Position numbers and translations under genes: made by a program. Under the pieces are notes generated by a model. The model did not search any database. It was not told the DNA's origin and saw only the letters and a program-made list of their open reading frames with translations. From assembly GCA_949948715.1 (NCBI GenBank), contig CATLGW010000004.1, positions 1-64,000 on the forward strand: a DNA stretch of 64,000 nt, read 5' to 3'. This DNA comes from an uncultured Lachnospiraceae bacterium (GTDB taxonomy: Bacteria; Bacillota; Clostridia; Lachnospirales; Lachnospiraceae). Shown here in pieces: positions 29,039-38,800 of the stretch (the first letter of the stretch is position 1; the number at the start of each line of letters is the position of its first letter).

Positions 29039-29413
29039 ATGATGCAAAAGATTTCCACAAAGAAAGCCCCTGGGGCCATCGGACCCTATTCCCAGGGCAT
29101 TGTCGCAGGAGACTTGCTCTTTGCCTCGGGGCAGATTCCCTTAAATCCTGAAACAGGAGAGGTGGAGGGACGAGATATTGCCGAGCAGGCCCACCGTGCT
29201 ATCAAAAATGTGGGCGCTATCCTTGCGGAGGCGGGTACGGACTATGAAGGGGTGGTGAAGACCACCTGTTTTCTGGCGGACATGAACGACTTTGCCGCTT
29301 TCAACGAAGTGTATGCCCAGTATTTCACCGGGAAACCTGCCAGGAGCTGCGTGGCCGTAAAGACGCTGCCCAAAAATGTGCTTTGTGAGGTGGAGGTGAT
29401 AGCCCGGCTGTAG
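29039..29413 (+). CDS. RidA/YjgF-family enamine/imine deaminase
   Basis: ISTKKAPGAIGPYSQGIVAGDLLFASGQIPLNPETGEV; FLADMNDFAAFNEVYAQYF. Confidence 0.95.
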   Translation: MMQKISTKKAPGAIGPYSQGIVAGDLLFASGQIPLNPETGEVEGRDIAEQAHRAIKNVGAILAEAGTDYEGVVKTTCFLADMNDFAAFNEVYAQYFTGKPARSCVAVKTLPKNVLCEVEVIARL

Positions 29414-29437
29414 GCTGGGGCAGGAGAGAGGCAGAAA

Positions 29438-30358
29438 ATGAAGAACAGAGCGGTTAGAAACAGTTTTCTCTTATTTTTGACGGCGTGTATCTGGGGCATG
29501 GCGTTTGTCTCCCAGAGTAAGGGTATGGATTATATGCAGCCCTTCACCTTTAACGGCGTAAGGACCTTGATTGGCGCTGCGGCGCTCCTTTTCTACATAG
29601 CGGTCTCCCGATTGATTGCGGGGAAGGGGGCCAAGCCCATCGACTGGCCTGTGACGGTGAAGGCGGGGCTTTTGTGCGGTGCGGTGTTCACGGCGGCCAG
29701 CACTCTGCAGCAATTCGGCATCCTGTATACCACGGTGGGGAAGGCCAGCTTCATTACCACCCTGTACATTATCTTCGTGCCCATAGGGGGCATCTTTCTA
29801 AAGAGGAAGGTGTCCCCTGTCATTTGGGGGGCGGCGGTCATGGCTGCGGTGGGAATGTATCTGCTGTGTATGTCGGAGAGCCTAACCCTTGGCAGCGGCG
29901 ACATTATGGTATTTCTCTGCGCCGTTTTGTTTGCCGCGCATATCATGGTGGTGGATCACTATGCAAAACGGGCGGACGGTGTGATCGTATCCTGCATCCA
30001 GCTTCTGGTGTGCGGCCTGGTGTGCGGCCTGTCGGCGCTTATCTGGGAACAGCCTGCTCCCGGCCAGCTTCGGGACGGCCTGGGAACCCTGCTGTACGCC
30101 GGAATTTTGAGCTGCGGCGTAGCGTATACCCTGCAGATTGTGGGACAGAAGGGCGTCAATCCCACGGTGGCGGCCCTGATTTTAAGTCTGGAGTCCGTGG
30201 TGGCGGCGGTGGCGGCGTGGATCGCGTACAAGGCGGGAATGCTGGGCACAGACCAGAGTATGACGACCAGGCAGATTGGGGGCTGCGTCATTGTCTTTGC
30301 CGCTGTCATTTTGGCGCAGCTTCCCCCGGAATGGTTTTCCCTTCGGCGAAAGGAATAG
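29438..30358 (+). CDS. EamA/DMT-family transporter
   Basis: ~10 TM segments, two EamA-type halves (FLLFLTACIWGMAFVSQSKGMDYMQPFTFNGVR). Confidence 0.9.
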   Translation: MKNRAVRNSFLLFLTACIWGMAFVSQSKGMDYMQPFTFNGVRTLIGAAALLFYIAVSRLIAGKGAKPIDWPVTVKAGLLCGAVFTAASTLQQFGILYTTVGKASFITTLYIIFVPIGGIFLKRKVSPVIWGAAVMAAVGMYLLCMSESLTLGSGDIMVFLCAVLFAAHIMVVDHYAKRADGVIVSCIQLLVCGLVCGLSALIWEQPAPGQLRDGLGTLLYAGILSCGVAYTLQIVGQKGVNPTVAALILSLESVVAAVAAWIAYKAGMLGTDQSMTTRQIGGCVIVFAAVILAQLPPEWFSLRRKE

Positions 30359-30474
30359 CGCTCCCCCGGCTGCTGTCGACGGATGGGGATGCATATTTGA
30401 TGAAAAAATGCGGACACTATCCTAAAGGAGCCGCCTCGCGGCGGCGCGGATTGACAGCAGGGAGGATAAGTGGG

Positions 30475-30831
30475 ATGGAATATTTGAACGCATTTTGGGT
30501 GGGAGGTCTGATCTGCCTCCTGGTGCAGATTCTGATGGAGAAGACGAAAATGATGCCGGGCAGAATTATGGTGCTTTTGGTGGTCTCGGGGGCCGTGATC
30601 AGCGCTCTCGGATGGTATGAGCCCTTTCAGGAGTTTGCCGGGGCCGGGGCCAGCGTCCCCTTACTCGGCTTTGGCAACGTGCTGATGAAGGGAGTCAGGG
30701 AAGCCGTGGACGAGCAGGGATTTCTGGGGCTGTTTATGGGCGGCTTCAAGGCCGGGGCGGTGGGCTGCTCGGCGGCGCTGATCTTTGGCTATCTGGCCAG
30801 TCTGATCTTCAAGCCCAAGATGAAAAAGTAA
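30475..30831 (+). CDS. spoVAE: Stage V sporulation protein AE (SpoVAC/SpoVAEB-type membrane protein)
   Basis: MEYLNAFWVGGLICLLVQILMEKTKMMPGRIMVLLVVSGAVISALGWYEPFQEFAGAGASVPLLGFGNVLMKGV; ATG 30475. Confidence 0.88.
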   Translation: MEYLNAFWVGGLICLLVQILMEKTKMMPGRIMVLLVVSGAVISALGWYEPFQEFAGAGASVPLLGFGNVLMKGVREAVDEQGFLGLFMGGFKAGAVGCSAALIFGYLASLIFKPKMKK

Positions 30832-30840
30832 AATAGCAAT

Positions 30841-31353
30841 TTACAGGGCCTCGAAGGACACGCCCTTCTCCGCCAGGAAGCGGGAGATATGTCTGTCCCA
30901 GATAACGTCCGGCTCCTTGGTGGGAACAAAGGAGGCGTAGGAGATACCGGTGGTGAGGCAGGCTTTGGTCCCGTCGTATTTGACGGTGAGGACCAGGGCT
31001 TTTATCAGGGAAGCGTCTGTCTGGCAGTTCTCCCCCATAAGCAGGGGGGCTGTCAGCTCCGGCTTCAGGTGCAGCACAAACTTAAAGGCCAGAGGCGTGT
31101 TTTTTCCCTTGATCAGATGAAAGCAAAGGCTCTTGATCTCGCTCCAGGGCTTCAGATCATAGGGAAGACAGTCCTTTTCCCGCTCCTCGGGAGGGTAGAA
31201 TTCTTTGTTGATATGTCCGTCCACCGTGTAGGTGAGAGCCGTGCGTATGACGGCCTCCTCCAAGAGGAAAATGTCAAAGGCGTCTCCCGCCAGAAGCTGA
31301 TTCATCAGGGGTTTCAGAGAGGTAATTGTAACGGTTGTCATGGCATTCCTCAT
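30841..31353 (-). CDS. Conserved hypothetical protein (possibly DUF5721-type)
   Basis: 170 aa complete ORF, hydrophilic, convergent with spoVAE. Confidence 0.6.
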   Translation of the reverse strand: MRNAMTTVTITSLKPLMNQLLAGDAFDIFLLEEAVIRTALTYTVDGHINKEFYPPEEREKDCLPYDLKPWSEIKSLCFHLIKGKNTPLAFKFVLHLKPELTAPLLMGENCQTDASLIKALVLTVKYDGTKACLTTGISYASFVPTKEPDVIWDRHISRFLAEKGVSFEAL

Positions 31354-31514
31354 ATCTTTCTAATTTTTCAGGTATCTTTCATCTTTTATCATATCACGGA
31401 AAAGCATTGTTTTACAAGAATATTCATTTTTTGCTTTACGAGCGTCCTCTCTTATGCTATCATAAGTAGTAATAAAAACTACATGAAAAGGTTGTTTAGA
31501 ACGGAGAAAGTGAC

Positions 31515-32351
31515 ATGAGCTATAAGATCGTAGTGGACAGTTGTTGTGAATTGCCTGAGCATTTGAAGAAGGACAGCCGGATTGAAGCGGTCCCCCTGGG
31601 TTTGGAGGTGGGGGATTATCGGATAATGGACGATGAAAATTTTGATCAGGCGGAATTTTTGAGGAAGGTGGCGGAGTGTCCGAAATGCCCCAAGTCCTCC
31701 TGTCCGTCCCCCGAGCGGTTCATGGAGGCTTATCATGTTGAGGCGGAGCACATTTATGCGGTGACGCTGTCCTCTCACTTAAGCGGCAGCTATAACAGCG
31801 CCATGTTGGGCAGGAAGCTCTATCTGGAGAAGTATGGGGAGAAGCAGATTCATGTGGTGGATTCGGAATCCGCCTGCGGGGGGGAGACCCAGATTCTGTT
31901 GAAGCTCATGGAGCTGGAGGAGCAGGGGCTTGCCTTTGAGGAGATCGTGAGACAGATAGAGAGCTTCAGAAGCAGTATTCACACCTATTTCGTGCTGGAC
32001 AATCTGGAGACCCTTCGGAAGAACGGAAGGCTGTCCGGAGTGAAGGCCCTGGTGGCCACCACTCTGAACATCAAGCCCGTCATGGCCGGGGATAAGGGAA
32101 ATATCGTTCAGAGGGGCCAGGGTATCGGAATCAAGAAGGCATTGGCCAAGATGGCGGATATGGCGGTGTCCAAGGCAGACCCCCAGGGCAGACAGACTCT
32201 GATCATCTCCCACTGCAATGCCCCAAAGAGGGCGGAGCAGGTGAGAGAGATGATTCTGGCCCGGGCCAGGTTCCAAAAGGTGTATATCACGGACACCACG
32301 GGAATCGGCAGTATGTATGCCAACGACGGAGGCGTGGTGGTGACCCTATGA
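31515..32351 (+). CDS. DegV-family fatty-acid-binding protein
   Basis: YKIVVDSCCELPEHL, CPSPERFMEAY, VVDSESACGGETQ, LETLRKNGRLSG. Confidence 0.93.
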   Translation: MSYKIVVDSCCELPEHLKKDSRIEAVPLGLEVGDYRIMDDENFDQAEFLRKVAECPKCPKSSCPSPERFMEAYHVEAEHIYAVTLSSHLSGSYNSAMLGRKLYLEKYGEKQIHVVDSESACGGETQILLKLMELEEQGLAFEEIVRQIESFRSSIHTYFVLDNLETLRKNGRLSGVKALVATTLNIKPVMAGDKGNIVQRGQGIGIKKALAKMADMAVSKADPQGRQTLIISHCNAPKRAEQVREMILARARFQKVYITDTTGIGSMYANDGGVVVTL

Positions 32352-32381
32352 CCTGGGGCAAAGGTAAGGGAAACGGGGCAT

Positions 32382-32666
32382 TCAGCCCTGGCCGAACCGC
32401 ACATAGAGCCACAAGAGAAGAGCGGTTTCCAGGATAAAGATGCAGGGGAAACCCAGCCGGAAGTACCAGTGCCTGGTCTTGTGGCGGAAGTACCGCATTC
32501 CCAGATAGCAGCCCAGGCTGCCTCCCAGCCAGGCCGTCAAAAAAAGAGAGCGCTCCGAGATGCGCCAGGCACCTCGGACTGCTCTTTTTTTATCGATTCC
32601 CATGACCGCGAAACCCACTGCGTTGATCAGCAGAAGATATATTCCCAAAAGCGTCTGTATGATCAT
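32382..32666 (-). CDS. DUF1294-family membrane protein
   Basis: NAVGFAVMGIDKKRAVRGAWRISERSLFLTAWLGGSLGCYLGMRYFRHKTRHWYF. Confidence 0.9.
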   Translation of the reverse strand: MIIQTLLGIYLLLINAVGFAVMGIDKKRAVRGAWRISERSLFLTAWLGGSLGCYLGMRYFRHKTRHWYFRLGFPCIFILETALLLWLYVRFGQG

Positions 32667-32679
32667 GGTCGTGGCCCCT

Positions 32680-33912
32680 TTACTGCAGCTTCATGGGGTC
32701 GATGCCCTGCTCCTGCTGCTTCATGGCCCGGACCTTGCTGGAGAGACCGAACAGATTGATGAAGCCCTCCGCGTCGTGATGGTCGTACAGATCGCCGGTG
32801 GTGAAGGAGGCAATCTTCTCATTGTAGAGAGAGTAAGGGGAGGTGGTGCCCGCCTTGATGATGTTGCCCTTGTAGAGCTTAAATCTCACCTCGCCGGTGA
32901 CATACTCCTGAGTCTTCTCTATGAAAGCCTGTTCTGCCTCTCTCAGGGGAGTGAACCATTTTCCCTCGTACACCAGGCTGGCAAAGCGGCCGCCCATCTC
33001 GGTCTTGAGGGCGTAGGTATCGCGGTCCAAAATCAGCTCCTCAAGCTGCTGGTGCGCCTCCATCAGGATGGTGCCTCCGGGGGTCTCATATACGCCGCGG
33101 GATTTCATGCCTACCACGCGGTTCTCCACAATGTCCACGATACCGATGCCGTGCTTGCCGCCCAGCTCGTTCAATTTCCGGATGATGTCGGACACCTTCA
33201 TTTTCTCGCCGTTTAAGGAGACGGGGACGCCCTTTTCAAAGGTCATGGTCACATACTCGCCCTCGTCGGGAGCTTTTTCGGGGGTGACGCCCAGCACCAA
33301 AAGATGCTCAAAGTTAGGCTCGTTTGCGGGATCCTCCAGCTCCAGTCCCTCGTGGCTGATATGCCAGATATTGCGGTCCCGGCTGTAGGAGGAGTCGGCG
33401 GAGAAAGGCAGATGAATGCCGTGGGCCTGACAGTAGGCGATCTCCGATTCGCGGGAATCCATGTTCCATTTTTCGTTTCTCCAGGCCGCGATGATCTTAA
33501 GATCGGGGGCCAGGGCCTTGATGCCCAGCTCGAAGCGGATCTGGTCGTTGCCTTTGCCCGTTGCGCCGTGGCAGATGGCGGAGGCACCCTCCTTGCGGGC
33601 GATTTCCACCAGCTTCTTGGCGATCAGCGGCCTTGCCATGGAGGTGCCCAGGAGATATTTGTTCTCATAGACGGAATGTGCCTGTACGCAGGGCACGATA
33701 TATTTGTCGCAGAATTCGTCCACCACATTCTCAATGTAGAGCTTGGATGCGCCGCAGGATTTTGCCCGTTCCTCCAGGCCGTCCAGCTCCTCATCCTGTC
33801 CGCAGTCCACGCAGACACAGATAACCTCATAGTCGAAGTTCTCCTTCAACCAGGGAATGATGGCGGTGGTGTCCAGTCCGCCCGAGTAAGCCAAAATTAC
33901 TTTTTCTTTCAT
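32680..33912 (-). CDS. argG: Argininosuccinate synthase
   Basis: [36 protein letters not shown], 410 aa. Confidence 0.97.
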   Translation of the reverse strand: MKEKVILAYSGGLDTTAIIPWLKENFDYEVICVCVDCGQDEELDGLEERAKSCGASKLYIENVVDEFCDKYIVPCVQAHSVYENKYLLGTSMARPLIAKKLVEIARKEGASAICHGATGKGNDQIRFELGIKALAPDLKIIAAWRNEKWNMDSRESEIAYCQAHGIHLPFSADSSYSRDRNIWHISHEGLELEDPANEPNFEHLLVLGVTPEKAPDEGEYVTMTFEKGVPVSLNGEKMKVSDIIRKLNELGGKHGIGIVDIVENRVVGMKSRGVYETPGGTILMEAHQQLEELILDRDTYALKTEMGGRFASLVYEGKWFTPLREAEQAFIEKTQEYVTGEVRFKLYKGNIIKAGTTSPYSLYNEKIASFTTGDLYDHHDAEGFINLFGLSSKVRAMKQQEQGIDPMKLQ

Positions 33913-34149
33913 AGGTTAAAGCCTCCCTGACTTATGTATTTTAGTAGATTTGTGTTGAATCTGAAAATTACTATACAACATTCTCCCGGGAAAAGCAAGG
34001 GCCGGGGAGGCTGCTTAAGGTCTGTTTCAAACATTTCCTCTCTGTCTCTGCCGTCACTTGGAACAAAACCCTGCCATCCTTTCCAGACTGTGGTAAAATA
34101 TGATAACAGACATAAAGTGGGAACGACAGAAACAGCGGAGGAGCAATTC

Positions 34150-34554
34150 ATGGAAATCAGGAAAACAGATGAAAAAAACGCGGAAAAAATTCTGAAATGG
34201 GACCGGCATATCACCAAAGAGGAGCTGACAAACCTGATCGGACTGGGAAGGGTGTATGTGCTGGAGACGGAAAATCAATTTGCCGGCTGGCTTCGGTACA
34301 ATCTCTTCTGGGACAATACGCCCTTTATGAATATGCTGTACATTCTGGAGGAATTCCGGGGCAGGGGGTTTGCAGCGGCCCTGGCAGAATTCTGGGAGGG
34401 AGAGATGAGGACGCGGGGATATTCCGTGGTGATGACCTCCACCGTCTCCCGAGAATACGCCCAGCATTTCTATCACAGGCTGGGATACAGGACGGTGGGA
34501 GGCTTTCTGCCCCACGGGGAATTCTATGAGGTGATTCTGGAGAAGGTCTTGTAG
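34150..34554 (+). CDS. GNAT-family N-acetyltransferase
   Basis: MLYILEEFRGRGFAAALAEFWEGEMRTRGY, YHRLGYRTVGGF; ATG 34150. Confidence 0.85.
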   Translation: MEIRKTDEKNAEKILKWDRHITKEELTNLIGLGRVYVLETENQFAGWLRYNLFWDNTPFMNMLYILEEFRGRGFAAALAEFWEGEMRTRGYSVVMTSTVSREYAQHFYHRLGYRTVGGFLPHGEFYEVILEKVL

Positions 34555-34682
34555 AAAGCTTTTTGGTGTGTCGGCACACTAGTCCGGCCCCTTCTGCGGA
34601 CTCGGGTAATGTGGGGCATAAGCCGGTCCGATTTCCGGCAGAGAATTTTGCGCTCCTGTTCTTCGGATATCATGGAGAGTAG

Positions 34683-34724
34683 AAACTGCCGCAGGGAGCC
34701 TGAAAAAGGCGCCTGCGGCAGTTT
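34683..34724. terminator. Strong hairpin between convergent genes (bidirectional terminator candidate)
   Basis: AAACTGCCGCAGG ... CCTGCGGCAGTTT perfect 13-bp stem. Confidence 0.6.
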
Positions 34725-34737
34725 GAGGCAATGTGAT

Positions 34738-35034
34738 TCAATAGTAGGACACCTTGGTGTTTTCTGTCATCCATTTACACAGCCCGGGCATTCCGGCGCG
34801 CATGGCGACGATCAGAACAAAAATCAGAAGAAAACCTATGATGAAATCCCTTATGTTCTTCTTTGCCTGCTCCAGTTCCTCGGCACTCTCAGCCTTCGCA
34901 AAGCGGACACCCAGGAAAATGCACTGTATGGCGCCCAGAGAACTCACAATGAGTAACAGGGTGCCGGTGTAACCGTTCACCAGATTCAGAATGGGAAGAA
35001 TCAGATTGTAAAAAGCGTTGGACTCATTGGTCAT
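34738..35034 (-). CDS. VirB2/TrbC pilin-like small membrane protein (paralog A)
   Basis: Two TM segments; GAIQCIFLGVRFAKAES...AKKNIRDFIIGFLLIFVLIVAMRAGMPGL. Confidence 0.7.
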   Translation of the reverse strand: MTNESNAFYNLILPILNLVNGYTGTLLLIVSSLGAIQCIFLGVRFAKAESAEELEQAKKNIRDFIIGFLLIFVLIVAMRAGMPGLCKWMTENTKVSYY

Positions 35035-35052
35035 AAGTATTCCCCCTCAGGC

Positions 35053-35340
35053 CTAGGCGGGACTGTTCATCCACGCCTGCATCGCGGGCAAGCCCAGCTT
35101 CAGGGCCAGCATCAGAACGAAAATCAGCACAAAACCGATAATTGCATTTTTGAGAGCTCCCTTTGCTTTCTCCCTGTCCTGAGGCTCCTCCGCCTTGGCC
35201 AGCTTGATGCCTAAGAAGATGCAGTAGATGGCGCCCACGGCTCCCACCAGCATGAGAATAGGGTTGATGGCCATATTGAGCAGCCTGACGATGGGGCTTA
35301 CCATCTGCTCAAAGGGATTGGTTGCTAATAATACATACAT
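35053..35340 (-). CDS. VirB2/TrbC pilin-like small membrane protein (paralog B)
   Basis: Two TM segments; GAIYCIFLGIKLAKAEEPQDREKAKGALKNAIIGFVLIFVLMLALKLGLPAM. Confidence 0.7.
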   Translation of the reverse strand: MYVLLATNPFEQMVSPIVRLLNMAINPILMLVGAVGAIYCIFLGIKLAKAEEPQDREKAKGALKNAIIGFVLIFVLMLALKLGLPAMQAWMNSPA

Positions 35341-35429
35341 GATAGATTCTCCTTTCGTTTAGAGATGGGTTAAAAGCTACCCTCATTGTATAGTTGGGAG
35401 AATGCCAATTCAATGTTCAAATTTGATTC

Positions 35430-35470
35430 AAAACCGTTAATTTTGCATGGAAAGCAAAATTAACGGTTTT
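35430..35470. other. 17-bp perfect inverted repeat in divergent intergenic region
   Basis: AAAACCGTTAATTTTGC-atggaaa-GCAAAATTAACGGTTTT. Confidence 0.85.
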
Positions 35471-35542
35471 ACTGCAAATACGGCACTAGGGACTTGGATT
35501 TCTTTTTGTTACAATAAAAAACAGAAGAAGGAGGAGTGAAGG

Positions 35543-35842
35543 ATGACGGTAAAGCTGATGAAACAGGAGGACCATGCGACGTTATTTCTGGAGGGGAGGA
35601 TCGATTCCATGTCCGCTCCGGAGGTTCAGGAGGCGCTGCTGCCTATGGTGGATGAGTTTGGGGATATCACCCTTGATTTTAACAAGGTGGCCTTCGTGAG
35701 TTCCGCCGGGCTGCGCGTGCTTCTGGCGCTGCAGAAAAAATGCATTGCCCAGAGCAAGGAGATGCGGCTGACCGGGGTCAAGCCCGCCATCATGGAGGTG
35801 TTTGACATGACGGGATTTTCGGGAATGCTGTGCATTGAATGA
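35543..35842 (+). CDS. STAS-domain anti-sigma factor antagonist (SpoIIAA/RsbV-like), copy 1
   Basis: LEGRIDSMSAPEVQEALLP...ITLDFNKVAFVSSAGLRVLLALQKK; phospho-Ser region SSAGLR. Confidence 0.92.
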   Translation: MTVKLMKQEDHATLFLEGRIDSMSAPEVQEALLPMVDEFGDITLDFNKVAFVSSAGLRVLLALQKKCIAQSKEMRLTGVKPAIMEVFDMTGFSGMLCIE

Positions 35843-35870
35843 CATCTGCGCTGCGGAGGTGAGGGATGAC

Positions 35871-38800
35871 ATGACAAAGTGTAAGTTAAATCAGGCGCAG
35901 TGGGGAATTTGGCAGAATGAGCGCGTCTATGGAGAAAAAAAACTGTCCGTGATATCCGTGAAGCTGAAGCTGGCGGGATATACGGCAGAGCAGGTCCGGG
36001 ACGCTGCGGACAGGGTTATGGAGCGCGCGGATATTTTCTCCGCGGCTCTTTGCCAGGAGGATGAGATCTGTTTTATTCCCGGAGGCCGGGCCGTGGAGGG
36101 CTGCGTTTTGCTGGCAGAGGCGGCATATGAGGACGCTCTCAAATATATGGAGGAGAAGGACCGCTGTCCTTTGGACTCCCCTCGGGAGCTGTACCGGGCG
36201 GAGACGATTCCTCTGCGGGAGGGCGGGGCGCTTCTCTATGTGCGCTTTCACCACATTCTCATCGACGGGTACGGGATGAGCCTTTTTGCCCGCCGGGTGG
36301 CGGATGCGCTTGAGGGAAAGGAGCCGCCCTTGTCCGTCTTCTTTTCGGAGGACGGTTTCCCGGGGGAGGAGGCTGCCTTTTCGGAGGACGGCTCGGAGGA
36401 GCTGTTCTGGAGGGAGTATTTCCGGGAGCCGGAGTTTGAGGCGGCAATTTTCCCGGAAGTTTCCAAGGGACTGGAAAAGACCAGTGTCCGCCGAAAACCG
36501 GAGAAGGGGCTGGGAGAAGAAATCCTTTCTTTCGCCGAGAGAAATCAGGTCACCCCGGCCTATGTCCTGGGGGCGGCCTACGCCCTTTACCTGGCCGAAG
36601 CTTCGGGCAAGGGGGAAGCGGTGTTTCTCATGGCCAGGCAAAACCGCAGAGAGGAGGAGCGGGAGACATTGGGCTGCTACACCCTCCCTGTGCCCGTGCG
36701 GGTGCAGGTGGAGCGGGAGGATACCTTCGGCCAGCTTTGCCAAAGGGTTCAAAACGCCGCCAGACTGGCCTCGGCAAAAAAGGGCTTCGGCCTTGAGCGG
36801 ATACAGAAGCTTTTGAGGGAGGAAGGACTGTCTTTCGGAAACGTCTCGGAATATTCGTTCAATTTCTATCCCCGGGGACTTTCGGGGAAAGCGGGGCATT
36901 CCCTGGATTTCAGCGTGTCGGGTGGGATCACGGGACATTTCAGATGGAATGTGTTTCAGGGAGAGGACGGTCCCTTCTTTGTGTTCGATCTGCGGGACGG
37001 GATTTACGACAGGGAGAGGGCGGAGTATTTTGCCAATTCCGTGGAGGAGATCCTGAGGCAGGGATTCGGGGGGAAACGGGCCGGAGAGATAGAAATCATC
37101 GGCGAGGCGGAAAAAAGGAGTCTTCTCGCCGTCCGCGGGAAGGAGATACCCATCGACGGGGAGGCCACCATACCGTCCCTGTTTCGGGAGGCCGCGGCCC
37201 GATACGGTCACAGGCCGGCCCTCTACGCGGGTGAGGCCGCGTTAAGCTTTCAAGAGCTGGATGTGCTGTCTGACAAAATTGCCGCGGGACTTAGGGCCAG
37301 GGGCGTGGAAAGCGGGGACAGGGCCGCCTTTATGCTGAAGCGGGACATCCGCCTGATCCCGGTGATTCTGGGAATCGCCAAGGCGGGGGCGGCTTTCATC
37401 CCCATAGACCCCATGTACCCCGGGGACAGGATTCGCTATATTGTGACGGACAGCCGGGCCAAGGTACTGATTTCCTCAAGGGAGGTGGAACAGGCGGCGG
37501 AATACGGGTATCTGGATGTGGAGGAGCTGATTTGCGGCGGGGAGGAGAGATTTGACCTTCCCCCGATAAGGCAGGAGCAGACCGCATATCTCATCTACAC
37601 TTCCGGCACCACGGGACGGCCCAAGGGAGTCATGCTTTCCCACAGGGGAATCGTCAATATCGTACACCCGGACAACAATCCCTTCAACCGGGATATCGTG
37701 GAGCATGCAAGAGGCATCACGGCAATCGGCTCCATCTGTTTTGACATTTCTCTCTTTGAGATCTTTGTGCCGTTGTTTAACGGACTGTTCGTGGAGCTGG
37801 GGAACGAAAAGTCCATGCTGGACGCGGGGGAGCTGGCGGAGCACATTCTGCGCCACAGGGCGGATATTTTACACTGCACGCCCTCCAGGGTGGCCTCCTA
37901 CCTGGGCAGCCCCCGCTTCAGGGAGGCGCTGGGGCAGGTGAAAGCCATGCTGATGGCGGGGGAGGTTCTGCCGGAGAGTCTGGTCAACGAGCTGAAGGAG
38001 CGCTACGGCATACGGGTCTACAACGGCTACGGCCCCACGGAGACCACCATAGGAGCCACCATCACCGAGGCCGGGGACAATCAAACCATAGGCGCGCCCA
38101 TCGCCAACACCGGCGTTGTGCTTCTAAATAAAAACGGGAAGGCCGTGCCCTGGGGAGCGGCGGGGGAAATCTGCGTTTACGGGGACGGGCTGGGGACCGG
38201 GTATTGGAACAGGCCCCGGGAGACGGAGGAGAAATTTATTCTGTGGCAGGGTATGAGGCTGTACCGGACAGGGGACCTGGGCCGCCTGGACCCGAGGGGG
38301 AGGCTTTTGTACCACGGTAGAAACGACAGGCAGGTGAAGCTCAGGGGGCTGCGGATAGAGCTGTCCGAAATCGAGAGGGTTATGGGCGCGCATCCCGACG
38401 TGGCTCAGGCCTGCTGTATTCTGCGGAAAATTGAGAGGACAAAGCGCCTGGTGGGATTTTATGCGGCCGGCCCCGGCGGCAGCGTGTCGGAGGAGAACCT
38501 GAGGGCGTTTATGAAGGAGCGCCTGGCGCCCTATATGGTGCCGGACATCCTGACGGCCCTGGACAAAATGCCTCAGACACCGGGAGGAAAGACGGACTAT
38601 AGAGCCCTGGAGGAGCTTCCGGTGGCTTTCCGGCAGACCTACCGCGCCCCAAAAGGGGATAAGGAACAGGCGGTCTGCCATGCCTTTGCAAGGGTACTGG
38701 AGCTTGCGCAGGTGGGAATGGACGACAATTTCTTCGAGCTGGGAGGAGACTCCTTGAGCGCCGTGGAGCTGATTGTGGAATTGGAGAAAGCCCTGGGCGG

